A stretch of 64,000 nucleotides of DNA from Alteromonas oceanisediminis (GTDB lineage: Bacteria; Pseudomonadota; Gammaproteobacteria; Enterobacterales; Alteromonadaceae). The stretch's first letter is position 1; the number at the start of each line of letters is the position of its first letter. The stretch spans positions 62,001 through 126,000 of the forward strand of contig NZ_JAHCTA010000003.1 of the NCBI RefSeq assembly GCF_018474025.1, in the 5' to 3' direction. Below the pieces are notes generated by a model. That model was not told the origin of the DNA, did not search any database, and saw only the letters and a program-made list of their open reading frames with translations. Positions 27,553 to 36,049 of this stretch are shown here, piece by piece. A program made the position numbers and the translations under genes.

Positions 27553-28179
27553 ATGATGCAAAAGCCGCTAATCATAGCCATTTCTGGCGCTTCCGGTTCT
27601 GGAAAGTCGTTATTTACCGAGAATCTTCTGAAAGCATTTGCAGAGCAAGGCCGCCCTGTACAAATACTGCGTGAAGATCACTATTATAAAGCGCAGGACC
27701 ATCTGCCGATGGAAGAGCGCGAACGCACCAATTACGACCATCCGAATGCATTTGAACACGAGCTGTTAAAGTTACACCTGCAGCAGCTTCGCGATGGCGA
27801 CTCAATTGATTATCCAATCTACTGCTATAAAACCCATACACGGCTTGCTGATACTGAAACCTTGCATTCTGCGCCGGTGATCATTTTGGAAGGTATCATG
27901 TTGCTGGCTCGGCCTGAACTTTTACCGCTTTACGATGTGAAGATATTTATAGACACACCGCTGGATATCTGTTTGATGCGACGAATGATGCGCGACGTGA
28001 AAGAGCGCGGCCGCACCATTGAATCCGTTGCCAAGCAGTATGAAAAAACGGTTAAACCCATGTACCATCAGTTTATCGAGCCCAGTCGATTTACCGCCGA
28101 TGTTGTTGTGACTCAGGGCGGTAAAAATTTCATCGCGCTGGACGTGATATCGTCACACATTAAGCAAGCACTACAATAA
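27553..28179 (+). CDS. udk: uridine kinase
   Basis: Phosphorylates uridine and cytidine in nucleoside salvage. Length 208 residues. The P-loop GASGSGKS lies at 12-19, followed by ILREDHYYKAQDHLP and NYDHPNAFE, the nucleoside-binding region of uridine kinases, then EGIMLL (Walker B strand) and the arginine-rich lid RRMMRDVKERGRT. It is followed 24 bp later by nupC, a nucleoside transporter, so import and phosphorylation are probably co-expressed. Either of two adjacent Met codons may be the start. Confidence 0.93.
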   Translation: MMQKPLIIAISGASGSGKSLFTENLLKAFAEQGRPVQILREDHYYKAQDHLPMEERERTNYDHPNAFEHELLKLHLQQLRDGDSIDYPIYCYKTHTRLADTETLHSAPVIILEGIMLLARPELLPLYDVKIFIDTPLDICLMRRMMRDVKERGRTIESVAKQYEKTVKPMYHQFIEPSRFTADVVVTQGGKNFIALDVISSHIKQALQ

Positions 28180-28203
28180 TAAAAACACCAAAGGACGCTT
28201 ATT

Positions 28204-29415
28204 ATGAGCAGTATTATCGGTATCGTCGCGCTACTTGCCATTGCTTTTGCACTGTCTTCAAATCGGCGCTCAATTAACTGGCGTACGGTAGGTGGGGCAT
28301 TTGCGATACAAGCGGGTATCGGCGCTTTTATTCTGTATTTTGAACCCGGTATTCAAATGCTGCTGGCGCTGAGCGAATTTGTCAAAAACATCATTGGCTA
28401 TTCACAAGAAGGCATTTCCTTTTTGTTCGGCCCAGTTGGCGACCTGTCTTTGGGCTTTATCTTCGCATTCAACGTGCTGCCTGTGATCATCTTTTTCTCG
28501 TCGCTGATCACCGTGTTGTATCACATGGGTATTATGTCTTGGGTGATCAAAATCATCGGCGGATTTCTGCAATGGATGTTAAAAACCAGCCGCCCCGAGT
28601 CGATGTCGGCAGCGGCCAATATCTTTGTTGGTCAGACTGAGGCTCCTCTCGTTGTTCGTCCATTTATACCGCAAATGTCTCGCTCAGAACTGTTCGCGAT
28701 CATGGTGGGCGGTTTGGCCTCAATTGCCGGCTCAGTGATGGCTGGGTATGCGGGACTCGGTGTTGAAATAAAGTATTTATTGGCCGCTAGCTTTATGGCA
28801 GCGCCTGGCGGATTGTTGATGGCCAAACTGATGCAGCCTGAAGTGGCGAAAGTCCACAATAATCTCGAAGAAGTTCAAGAAGAGAAAAGCACCTATGCAA
28901 ATATTTTTGACGCCGCTGCCAGTGGTGCTTCCTCTGGCTTACAACTGGCTCTGAATGTTGGCGCTATGCTATTGGCTTTTGTTGCACTTATTGCGATGCT
29001 AAACGGCTTAATTGGGTGGGTTGGTGGCCTATTGGGTTATTCTGATCTGACCTTTCAAATGATTTTAGGCGTACTGTTGCAGCCGCTGGCCTGGGCTATC
29101 GGCGTACCGTGGGAGGAAGCACAGTTAGCGGGTAGCTTTATTGGCCAAAAATTGGTGGTGAACGAATTCGTTGCTTACCTTGATTTCATTCAATACCGTG
29201 ATCAGTTATCCGCTGGATCTCAGGCTATCATCACCTTTGCTTTGTGCGGGTTTGCTAACTTCTCTTCTATCGCGATTTTAATGGGCGGAATTGGTGCCAT
29301 GGCACCCACACGGCGCAAAGAAATCGCTCAGCTTGGTTTAAAAGCCGTATTCGCAGCGACCTTGGCAAACTTGATGAGTGCCGCTTTAGCTGGATTGTTT
29401 TTGTCTCTGGCATAG
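28204..29415 (+). CDS. nupC: NupC-family concentrative nucleoside transporter
   Basis: Cation-coupled nucleoside importer of the CNT family, 403 residues and about ten transmembrane segments. Family motifs include SGQTEAPLV-like residues in [18 protein letters not shown] (seen as VGQTEAPLV) and the C-terminal [20 protein letters not shown] block with [12 protein letters not shown] before it. AGGA precedes the ATG by about nine bases. Sits in one unit with udk. Whether H+ or Na+ drives it cannot be decided here. Confidence 0.94.
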   Translation: MSSIIGIVALLAIAFALSSNRRSINWRTVGGAFAIQAGIGAFILYFEPGIQMLLALSEFVKNIIGYSQEGISFLFGPVGDLSLGFIFAFNVLPVIIFFSSLITVLYHMGIMSWVIKIIGGFLQWMLKTSRPESMSAAANIFVGQTEAPLVVRPFIPQMSRSELFAIMVGGLASIAGSVMAGYAGLGVEIKYLLAASFMAAPGGLLMAKLMQPEVAKVHNNLEEVQEEKSTYANIFDAAASGASSGLQLALNVGAMLLAFVALIAMLNGLIGWVGGLLGYSDLTFQMILGVLLQPLAWAIGVPWEEAQLAGSFIGQKLVVNEFVAYLDFIQYRDQLSAGSQAIITFALCGFANFSSIAILMGGIGAMAPTRRKEIAQLGLKAVFAATLANLMSAALAGLFLSLA

Positions 29416-29549
29416 TTCAATTCGCAAGGCGCGCACAGCACCGCCTGTTTAGCGCGTTTCGTCCTTTTGGCCAGTTGTTTAGCCTTGCCTATTTTATTAC
29501 CTTACATTTGAAGGATGCAGAGTGCACTCCTCATATTAAGGAAAATAAA

Positions 29550-29765
29550 ATGAAACAGTTAAGTCATTCAGACATTGAGAATGTATCGGCGGGAGCTTTA
29601 CCTGCTGCGGTGGTAGCGGGTGCTCGCTTCGTGGCAGGATCTGCTATAGGCGGAGCGATTTGGGATGGTATTAAAATCGGGTTTAGTTCTTTTCAATCAA
29701 ATGGGCGTTCGAGTAGTGGGGGTCAAATGAATCGAAGCCGCCGATTGAAACAAAGCACCACTTAG
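29550..29765 (+). CDS. putative class II bacteriocin-like peptide with double-glycine-type leader
   Basis: Small gene of 71 codons. The ATG at 29550 is chosen because AAGGAA lies eight bases upstream; a longer frame from 29475 has no such signal. The first 15 residues, MKQLSHSDIENVSAG, fit the double-glycine leader consensus LSxxELxxIxGG (Leu -12, Ser -11, Asp -8, Ile -7, Val -4) with an Ala-Gly instead of Gly-Gly at the cleavage site. The predicted mature peptide has 56 residues: a small-residue-rich hydrophobic stretch containing a GxxxG motif (GSAIG) and then a basic, Ser/Gly-rich tail. These are hallmarks of unmodified class II bacteriocins and microcins. A small membrane protein gene follows 12 bp later. 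No peptidase-containing ABC exporter is present in the window, so export would rely on a distant one. Confidence 0.65.
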   Translation: MKQLSHSDIENVSAGALPAAVVAGARFVAGSAIGGAIWDGIKIGFSSFQSNGRSSSGGQMNRSRRLKQSTT

Positions 29766-29777
29766 TTTGTCAATCGG

Positions 29778-30149
29778 GTGAAATTACCCATATACTCAAA
29801 AGCGCACTACGATAGGGTTGGTTACACAGGCATCATGATGTGTTTCCTGATCACGTATGTTGTGCGCCCCCAGCTGTCCATCGAGCTACCTGTCTTTGTG
29901 ATCGTCATGGGGTCAAGCGTCAGTTTCTTTGCCACCGTTGCAGCGATATTTCTTCTTTTGAGCCACTACAATCAACGGGGAAATATTGTCTCGGCTTTGT
30001 TTATTGTATTTGGCTGTATGCTGTATGAGTGTGTTCAACCCTATCTCGGATTGGGTGTTTTCGACATTTTCGACCTGACAGCCATTGCCATCGCCGGTTT
30101 TATAAGTATGCTTGGTATTTCACTCGCTGTTTCGGATGTCGAGCCCTAA
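29778..30149 (+). CDS. small VanZ-like membrane protein, candidate immunity protein
   Basis: Membrane protein of 123 residues from a GTG, or about 104 if the ATG at 29835 is used; neither start has a strong ribosome-binding site. Four hydrophobic segments lie near residues 18-36, 40-62, 68-86 and 95-116. The second half (LYECVQPYLGLGVFDIFDLTAIAIAG) follows the VanZ-like pattern LYE..Q......FD..D..A...G. It is 12 bp downstream of the bacteriocin-like gene on the same strand. By position and topology it is a candidate self-immunity protein; that role is inference and not established for this family. Confidence 0.55.
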   Translation: MKLPIYSKAHYDRVGYTGIMMCFLITYVVRPQLSIELPVFVIVMGSSVSFFATVAAIFLLLSHYNQRGNIVSALFIVFGCMLYECVQPYLGLGVFDIFDLTAIAIAGFISMLGISLAVSDVEP

Positions 30150-30501
30150 GATGAAGCGGCAAAAGCCCTTTTATGACACGTGCCAGCACGATTGCACAAA
30201 CAAGTTACTCTCCTCTCGGAACAGAAAAAACAATCTGAATCTAAAAATACAGTCGCTCTGAGTCACTGATCATAGTTTTATGGAGCGCTGATATCATTTG
30301 TCGTCTCGTGTTGAAAGAATCAGGCCCAGTCCTTCCAGTCGAATCCCAATAATCCACACTTTTTGCTATGAAACGTTGGGTGCTCTACGTTATATAACAT
30401 AAAAGATAAACAGGCCTTGCAGCGATACAGATCCCCAACAAACTGTTATAATTACCAGCCTATGGCGAGACTGACCATCGTACTGAAAGATTGAGAGACA
30501 C
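30150..30501. other. 352-bp intergenic region with a small Cys/His open frame
   Basis: No recognised gene. A TATAAT hexamer at 30447-30452 is well placed to be the -10 box of the oxygenase gene that starts at 30502. On the minus strand at 30320-30445 a 41-codon open frame without a standard start reads as a Cys/His-rich peptide and is listed separately. Confidence 0.5.
30320..30445 (-). pseudogene. possible remnant or non-canonical small ORF with zinc-knuckle-like residues
   Basis: Forty-one codons bounded by an upstream TAA and ending in TGA at 30320. The translation contains YRCKAC, then HPTFHSKKCG and ends GFDWKDWA. The spaced Cys and His residues and the aromatic C-terminus look protein-like. 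The only in-frame start candidates are a CTG at 30430 and an internal ATG, so I treat it as a probable relic of a zinc-ribbon protein. Confidence 0.3.
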
Positions 30502-31347
30502 ATGACACAAACTTTAATTGCGGTTGACTACACCGCAGACAATGCCAAGCAGGCTTTCGTGGAATCATTGCGGGAAACGGGCTTTGGCGTGTTAAAAAAT
30601 CACCCCATCCAGCAATCTGCCGTGGCAGATATTTATTCGACATGGCAGCGCTACTTTAATGAAGGCGATAAGCACGATTACGAATACAACAAAGACACTC
30701 AGGATGGATTTTTCCCCAGTAGTGTGTCTGAAGTGGCCAAGGGCTTTAAGCAAAAAGATATCAAAGAGTATTTTCATTACTATCCGTGGGGTCAATGTCC
30801 CGAAGCGCTGAGACCGCAATTGCAGTCATACTACGACAACGCCACATCGTTGGCAGCCGAATTACTCAGTTGGGTAGAGTCTGAATCCCCCACATCGGTC
30901 AGCCAGCACTACCGCGAACCGCTATCGACAATGATTAAAGACAGTCAGCAAACGCTGTTGCGAGTGCTTCACTACCCGCCCTTACAAGGCAATGAAGAAC
31001 CCGACGCGATCCGTGCGGCAGCGCATGAAGATATTAATCTGTTGACCATACTTCCCGCCGCCAACGAACCGGGACTGCAAGTAAAAGGAAAAGATGGAAA
31101 CTGGCTTGATGTGCCTTGCGACTTCGGTAATTTGATTGTCAATATAGGCGATATGCTGCAAGAAGCATCTGGGGGGTATTTCCCTTCAACGACTCACCGA
31201 GTCATCAATCCAGAGGGCAGCGATCAGAGCCGTTCACGTATTTCTCTTCCATTATTTTTGCATCCTCGCCCAGAGGTTGTGCTGTCGGATCGACACACAG
31301 CGAAAAGTTACCTGCAAGAGCGTTTGCGCGAGCTAGGTGTTATTTAA
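30502..31347 (+). CDS. 2-oxoglutarate/Fe(II)-dependent oxygenase of the isopenicillin N synthase family
   Basis: Cytosolic non-haem iron oxygenase, 281 residues. The iron-binding triad is complete: His175 and Asp177 in AAHEDINLLTIL and His232 in STTHRVINP. The 2-oxoglutarate-binding RxS motif is Arg246-x-Ser248 (SRISLPLF). The N-terminal DIOX_N-like region (1-100) includes FGVLKNHPI. It is shorter than most plant-like members but similar to bacterial ones. GAGAG precedes the ATG. It converges with the M28 peptidase gene and overlaps it by 8 bp. The substrate is unknown. Confidence 0.9.
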   Translation: MTQTLIAVDYTADNAKQAFVESLRETGFGVLKNHPIQQSAVADIYSTWQRYFNEGDKHDYEYNKDTQDGFFPSSVSEVAKGFKQKDIKEYFHYYPWGQCPEALRPQLQSYYDNATSLAAELLSWVESESPTSVSQHYREPLSTMIKDSQQTLLRVLHYPPLQGNEEPDAIRAAAHEDINLLTILPAANEPGLQVKGKDGNWLDVPCDFGNLIVNIGDMLQEASGGYFPSTTHRVINPEGSDQSRSRISLPLFLHPRPEVVLSDRHTAKSYLQERLRELGVI

Positions 31348-32326
31348 CGGCGGTATCCTGCATGGCGGCATCAGCGAGTATTGACAACGCTTTTGCCGTT
31401 TCCAAGACAATATTAAACTGCTCAAAGTCGATATTTTCTGCTGTGTCATAAGGCGTGTGATAGTGGCGATGATCACCGACACCGAAAAACAAATAAGCAA
31501 TATCGTATTCTGCAAATACGGCATGATCGCTGGCGCGGCGATAATTGATTTGATTGAGAAGCGAGCGCCGACCTTTAGGTTGTCGATGCGCTTTAATCAC
31601 TTTGATGGGGTCAGCTGATAGCGCAGCCATCTGCTGATTGACAGCACGTGTGATCCCCATGAAACTAGCATGTGTTTTTTCACCGGAAAGGTATAGGCGA
31701 GCGGGTTTGCCTACGCGCGCCAACATGTCTAAATTGAGATTCATCAGTAGCTTATCGCGTTCGATAAGCGGCTGTTCAAGTACAGCACGTGCACCAAAAA
31801 GGCCACGCTCTTCTGCATCCGTCGCAATAAACAAAACGCTATGATACAGCGGATTTTCTGCCACATAACTGGCTAAAAAAAGCATCGCCGCAACCCCTGA
31901 GGCGTTGTCATCCGCGCCGAGATACATTTGCCCATTTTCGCGCCCTAAATGGTCATAGTGTGCCGTGATCACGATGTACTGACTTGAGTGTTGTCCAGCA
32001 ATTTTGCCAACCAGATTCACGCCCTCGACGCGCGTCAATCCTGCAGATAATGAAAAGCGGTGTGAAAAATCGGGCGCTTGTGGCAATGCTTCCAAGCCAG
32101 TCTCTTTAAAGCGGGCTCGAAGGTAGTTCTGCGCAAGACGACTACCGTCACTATCATTTGCTCGCCCGGCAAAATCCACCGACGCCAGCACCTGCACATC
32201 GCTTTTTGCTTGCGCATAAGCATCCGCGCTCATAGCGGGACCCGTACGCGCCAATAAGTTGATAAGAATCAGTACAATTAGGTACCATTTGTGGCCTCTA
32301 CCTAATCGCACAGATAGACCAATCAT
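31340..32326 (-). CDS. secreted M28 family zinc aminopeptidase
   Basis: Periplasmic or secreted metallopeptidase, 328 residues. An N-terminal hydrophobic segment (15-33, ending AMSA) is a signal peptide. Di-zinc ligands of family M28 are all visible: His123 in AHYDHLG, Asp139 in GADDNASGVA, the catalytic Glu172 with ligand Glu173 (DAEERGLFGA), Asp200 (NLDM) and a C-terminal His in HRHYHTPYDT (about 290). Its ATG overlaps the stop of the upstream TPR lipoprotein by 4 bp, so the two are probably co-translated. Confidence 0.92.
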   Translation of the reverse strand: MIGLSVRLGRGHKWYLIVLILINLLARTGPAMSADAYAQAKSDVQVLASVDFAGRANDSDGSRLAQNYLRARFKETGLEALPQAPDFSHRFSLSAGLTRVEGVNLVGKIAGQHSSQYIVITAHYDHLGRENGQMYLGADDNASGVAAMLFLASYVAENPLYHSVLFIATDAEERGLFGARAVLEQPLIERDKLLMNLNLDMLARVGKPARLYLSGEKTHASFMGITRAVNQQMAALSADPIKVIKAHRQPKGRRSLLNQINYRRASDHAVFAEYDIAYLFFGVGDHRHYHTPYDTAENIDFEQFNIVLETAKALSILADAAMQDTAVK

Positions 32327-33486
32327 AAGTGCTGCAGTTTACTCAATTTCCCGTCGTAACGCTGTTCTTCTGAACTGTTGGGTGCGCGCCGCTTTGCCAT
32401 GCTCAAATATTTCTCAGCGCGATTGATATCACCCATCTCGTAATATGTTTTGCTTAAACCAAACAAAATCTCGTGTTTGTCGTCATCCAATTTATAAGCT
32501 CGAGAATAATAGGTTATTGCGAGCTCCAGTTGACCTTCATCAAATGCCTGCTCGCCTAAAATAAAATGGTAAAAGGGATTACTTTGGCGTTTACGTTCCA
32601 CATCAGCGGCAATCTCAGTCGCTCGCTCAAGATCACCATTCAATTGATACAAATACGCCAGATTTTCCCAGGCAGTGTAGTTTTCAGCATCGATCTGAAT
32701 GGCACGCTGGTAACTCTTTTCAGCAAAGTCGGTATAGCCCGAACGCCGGTATAAAATACCGAGATTAACCCACACCCCATCAAATTGCGGCGCAAGTAAT
32801 GCAGCTTCACGAAAATAGGCGTAAGCACGCGCGTAGGAATCGGCGATCAGGGCATCTGCGCCTTTATTGTTATAGAACATCGCTAATGCGACTTGTTTGC
32901 TGATAATTTCGACAGGAAAATGTTTACGTCTATCTTGTGGGTCAAAGTCCACGACGACATCAGTACTGACAAGGCGGATTGTCTGAGATAGATCCGGCGG
33001 GCTCACCAACACATTAACGTGACCATTCAGCAGGCTAAACCCATCCCGGCGTGTCCAATACTCAGGAATTTGTATGTCCCGAAAACGCACCTTAAAGCCG
33101 GCATGTTCCGCTAACGAGTATGCCATGATAGACATGGACAAGCAGTTTGCGGCTCGATTTTGAAAGGTTTCCGAGGCTGTGGTGTTGGCGTCGTTGCTAT
33201 ACAGAAGATTAAAGTCAGAACGGTCAAATACCGCATCGATCAACGCGGTTATTCGTTGCGTTGAGTTATCATGCGGCCACACCACCCGATCCACAAATGC
33301 TTTTGCTTCATCCGTTAATGCAAAAACCTCTTGCTCTGTTTCGACAGGAAACAATTCAAAACCTTTGAACCCCTCGTCATAAAGTAGTGGCTCGGCGGGT
33401 TTCACAGACGCCGGTGTGGTGGATTGACAGCCCAGCAGCGAAACAACGGCAAGTGTAATACTTAAGCATCGGATGACGGTCAGCAT
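32323..33486 (-). CDS. lipoprotein with transglutaminase-like domain and TPR repeats
   Basis: Envelope lipoprotein of 387 residues; the lipobox LLGC puts the lipidated Cys at 20. Residues 65-200 form a transglutaminase-like module with a plausible triad Cys115 (RAANCLSMS), His156 (NGHVNVLV) and Asp180 or Asp182 (VVDFDP). From about 215 to 370 there are four to five tetratricopeptide repeats (for example GVWVNLGILYRRSGYTDFAEKSY, seen in part). Such fusions are known in marine gammaproteobacteria but their substrate is not. It forms an operon with the downstream M28 peptidase (4-bp overlap), hinting at a shared role in peptide handling in the periplasm. Confidence 0.82.
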   Translation of the reverse strand: MLTVIRCLSITLAVVSLLGCQSTTPASVKPAEPLLYDEGFKGFELFPVETEQEVFALTDEAKAFVDRVVWPHDNSTQRITALIDAVFDRSDFNLLYSNDANTTASETFQNRAANCLSMSIMAYSLAEHAGFKVRFRDIQIPEYWTRRDGFSLLNGHVNVLVSPPDLSQTIRLVSTDVVVDFDPQDRRKHFPVEIISKQVALAMFYNNKGADALIADSYARAYAYFREAALLAPQFDGVWVNLGILYRRSGYTDFAEKSYQRAIQIDAENYTAWENLAYLYQLNGDLERATEIAADVERKRQSNPFYHFILGEQAFDEGQLELAITYYSRAYKLDDDKHEILFGLSKTYYEMGDINRAEKYLSMAKRRAPNSSEEQRYDGKLSKLQHL

Positions 33487-33760
33487 AATTCACCTGTAAA
33501 CAAATTGTTAACATAGTAAGTATAGTTGAGCAGATGGCTTTTGCCTACTCGTGGCTTGTGGTTCGCAGTGACATCGTGGCGCGTCCCCAAGTGTGAGGTC
33601 AGGGAACGTACGCTTATGTTTATAATACTTTATAAATGAATGATGTGGCTCACATTACAGCATTGTAATTATCTTTTACTTGGGCCGGACCGTATTTATT
33701 GCCATCAATCGATCAAGCGTTTCGATTGGTTCTTTGACCCAATTCTTAAGGAGTTTATAT

Positions 33761-34291
33761 ATGAAACGTTTTATTAGTATTTTGCTCGCTGCAACAGCAG
33801 CCCTGAGTATCGCGACGGCTGCAAACGCACACGATCACGGTGATAAAGACAAAATGAAAGACAAGATGAAAAAAGAGATGCACCCTTCTATTGTCAACAT
33901 AGCCGCTAACAATCCTGATTTCAGTACACTCATCGCGGCCCTCAAAGCTGCTGATTTGGTGAGTGCTTTAGAAGGTGATGGACCGTTTACGGTATTTGCA
34001 CCCACTAATGCAGCCTTTGACAAACTTCCCAAAGGCACGGTCGAGTCGCTACTTAAGCCCGAAAATAAACAAAAGCTTGTTGATATTCTAACTTACCATG
34101 TTGTAGCCGGTGCGGTTTACGCCAAAGATGTTGTTACGTTAGATTCAGCCACAACACTGCAAGGAACCGACGTTACCATCTCTACCAACATGGGCACTGT
34201 AAAGGTCAACGATGCCACTGTGGTCATGACAGATATTAAAGGAAGCAATGGTGTCATTCACGTGATTGATACGGTAATAATGCCAAAATAA
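33761..34291 (+). CDS. secreted fasciclin (FAS1) domain protein
   Basis: Exported single-domain FAS1 protein of 176 residues. AAGGAG eight bases before the ATG at 33761 fixes the start; a longer frame from 33680 is rejected. The signal peptide (1-24, ATAANA-HDH) is followed by a short His/Lys/Met-rich linker and a FAS1 domain (about 42-175) with the H1 motif [15 protein letters not shown], the central YHVV sequence and the C-terminal [17 protein letters not shown]1 proteins mediate adhesion or surface interaction. It is monocistronic with its own terminator. Confidence 0.95.
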   Translation: MKRFISILLAATAALSIATAANAHDHGDKDKMKDKMKKEMHPSIVNIAANNPDFSTLIAALKAADLVSALEGDGPFTVFAPTNAAFDKLPKGTVESLLKPENKQKLVDILTYHVVAGAVYAKDVVTLDSATTLQGTDVTISTNMGTVKVNDATVVMTDIKGSNGVIHVIDTVIMPK

Positions 34292-34307
34292 ACGAGGGCA
34301 GTTTACC

Positions 34308-34331
34308 AAAGGCGGCATTGCCGCCTTTTTT
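34308..34331 (+). terminator. terminator of the fasciclin gene
   Basis: AAGGCGGC-ATT-GCCGCCTT, a perfect 8-bp stem followed by a T-run, 17 bp after the stop codon. Confidence 0.95.
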
Positions 34332-34417
34332 GATCCTAGACGTTTCAAGCATTGCAAAATATTCCCTTTGACTTATTCTGAATAGAGTGAATTTTCAAAA
34401 GGCAGGAACAGACATAC

Positions 34418-35185
34418 ATGCAAACCCGCGTGGTTTTCAATCAAAAAGGCGGTGTTGGTAAATCGACTATTAGCACAAATCTGGCGGCTATCAGCGCCAA
34501 ACGAGGGCTTAAAACCCTTCTTGTCGACTTAGATGCGCAGTGTAACAGTACACATTACGCAGGCATTGACATCACTGATGACACTCGCACTGTCGCTGAT
34601 ATGTTCAAACAAACGGTGGGATGGTTCTCAAAAGCATTAACAGCCAAAGACTTTATTCAGCCTACCGCATTCGACCACCTCTTTGTTATGCCCGCGGCCC
34701 CAGCCCTCGCTGATATTGAAAGAGAGCTTGAATCGCGTTACAAGATGTTCAAACTTCGCGATACATTGAAAGAGCTCGAAACGCAGTTTGATCGCATTTA
34801 TATCGACACACCGCCGAACTTTAACTTTTATTCGAAGGCCGCGTTGATCGCAGCAGACTCGTTCTTGATCCCGTTTGATTGCGACGACTTTTCAGCGCAA
34901 GCCATTGAACGGCTGTTGGATAATGTTATGGAACTGAAAAGCGATCATAACCCCGATTTAGTGTGTGAAGGGATTATCATTAATCAGTTTAACGCGCAGG
35001 CAAACCTACCCAAGCAACTTGTCGCGAGCTTGATTGAGAAAGGACTGCCGGTACTGAAAAATCATTTGAGTGCCTCGGTAAAAGTCAGAGAATCGCATTC
35101 ACAGCGTAAGCCACTTGCGTTCTTCGCGCCCAGTCATAAGCTCAGTCAGCAGTTTGGTTTATTATTCGATGAACTTGAGCGCTAG
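34418..35185 (+). CDS. ParA/Soj-family ATPase
   Basis: Deviant-Walker ATPase of 255 residues. The Walker A motif KGGVGKST is at 10-17, the A' motif in LLVDLDAQCN near 40, and Walker B in RIYIDTPP near 130. Chromosomal ParA proteins normally work with ParB and parS; no ParB is present here. Instead the last 17 bp overlap the start of a DUF6671 gene. It is therefore an orphan ParA-like protein, possibly positioning another cargo. AGGAA precedes the ATG. Confidence 0.88.
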   Translation: MQTRVVFNQKGGVGKSTISTNLAAISAKRGLKTLLVDLDAQCNSTHYAGIDITDDTRTVADMFKQTVGWFSKALTAKDFIQPTAFDHLFVMPAAPALADIERELESRYKMFKLRDTLKELETQFDRIYIDTPPNFNFYSKAALIAADSFLIPFDCDDFSAQAIERLLDNVMELKSDHNPDLVCEGIIINQFNAQANLPKQLVASLIEKGLPVLKNHLSASVKVRESHSQRKPLAFFAPSHKLSQQFGLLFDELER

Positions 35186-36038
35186 TCCTGATATCGAAAG
35201 TAAGCGTGCCGCCATTTGCACGCTACATAATAAGGCTGCCTATGTGGGTCCGGCTTTAGCTAGGCTCTTAAGCTGGCATGTGGAGAATGTCACCGAGTTT
35301 GATACCGACACCTTGGGTACCTTTGCGGGTGAGGTGCCACGCACCAAGTCGCCAAAGGACTGTGCTATTCACAAAGCTGAGCGTGCCGTAACCCTATCAA
35401 AGAGTGACTTTGGGCTGGGCAGCGAAGGTAGCTTCACGTCTGACGCGTTTGGGTTAATGACCATCAATCAAGAACTGCTTGCCTGTGTCGACGCTGATGG
35501 ACAACTACTCGCAGTTGGTGTTGCAGTGAAGCCCATTGAAGTTCACCAGATTCGCGTCACGCCAGAGGATCTGCCGGCTATCGACTCATTCTTGCGGCGA
35601 GTTCCAGAACACCAAAGTCTGATCGTTAAGGCGTTCAGTGTGCATGATGACAATCAGCCAGTAATTCCCGCAACCAAAGGACTGGCAACCGGCGAGGACG
35701 CACGCCAAGCAATCGCAGCGTTAGCGAAAAATATCGATATTACCAGTATCGAGTTATCTTACGACTTACGCGCTATGCATTGCCCGCAACGTCAACATAC
35801 GTTGGCGCATGCCGCCGAAAATTTAGCGTTACGCTTAATGCAGCATTGCCCTCAATGCCATGCTGTCGACTTTGTGGCTGAACAACCTATCGCGGGGTTA
35901 CCCTGTGAGAGTTGCCAGATGCCCACGCAAATGACGAAAAGTATGCTAGCGGAGTGTAAAAAGTGCTTTTATAGTCAGGAATTTAAGGTAGAGTCTGCCG
36001 CGGCGCGAACAGCCGATTGCCCTTTTTGTAATCCATAA
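35169..36038 (+). CDS. DUF6671 family protein with C-terminal zinc ribbon
   Basis: Protein of 289 residues whose function is not known. The start ATG at 35169 lies inside the 3' end of the ParA gene; a TTG at 35115 would lengthen it without support. The N-terminal part has the DUF6671 pattern HNKAAYVGPALARLL, DTLGTFAGEVPRT and LGSEGSFTSD. The C-terminus has four CxxC pairs (CPQC, CESC, CKKC, CPFC) that form a predicted double zinc ribbon. It is followed 11 bp later by the Sua5-type gene. Translational coupling to ParA suggests the two act together, but that is inference. Confidence 0.75.
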   Translation: MNLSASPDIESKRAAICTLHNKAAYVGPALARLLSWHVENVTEFDTDTLGTFAGEVPRTKSPKDCAIHKAERAVTLSKSDFGLGSEGSFTSDAFGLMTINQELLACVDADGQLLAVGVAVKPIEVHQIRVTPEDLPAIDSFLRRVPEHQSLIVKAFSVHDDNQPVIPATKGLATGEDARQAIAALAKNIDITSIELSYDLRAMHCPQRQHTLAHAAENLALRLMQHCPQCHAVDFVAEQPIAGLPCESCQMPTQMTKSMLAECKKCFYSQEFKVESAAARTADCPFCNP

Positions 36039-36049
36039 TCTCGATACTC

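Noticed and set aside
34418-35185. ParA as part of a chromosome or plasmid partition locus marking an origin.
   Set aside because: No parB, no parS-like palindromes, no dnaA/gidAB genes; the partner gene encodes a DUF6671 protein.
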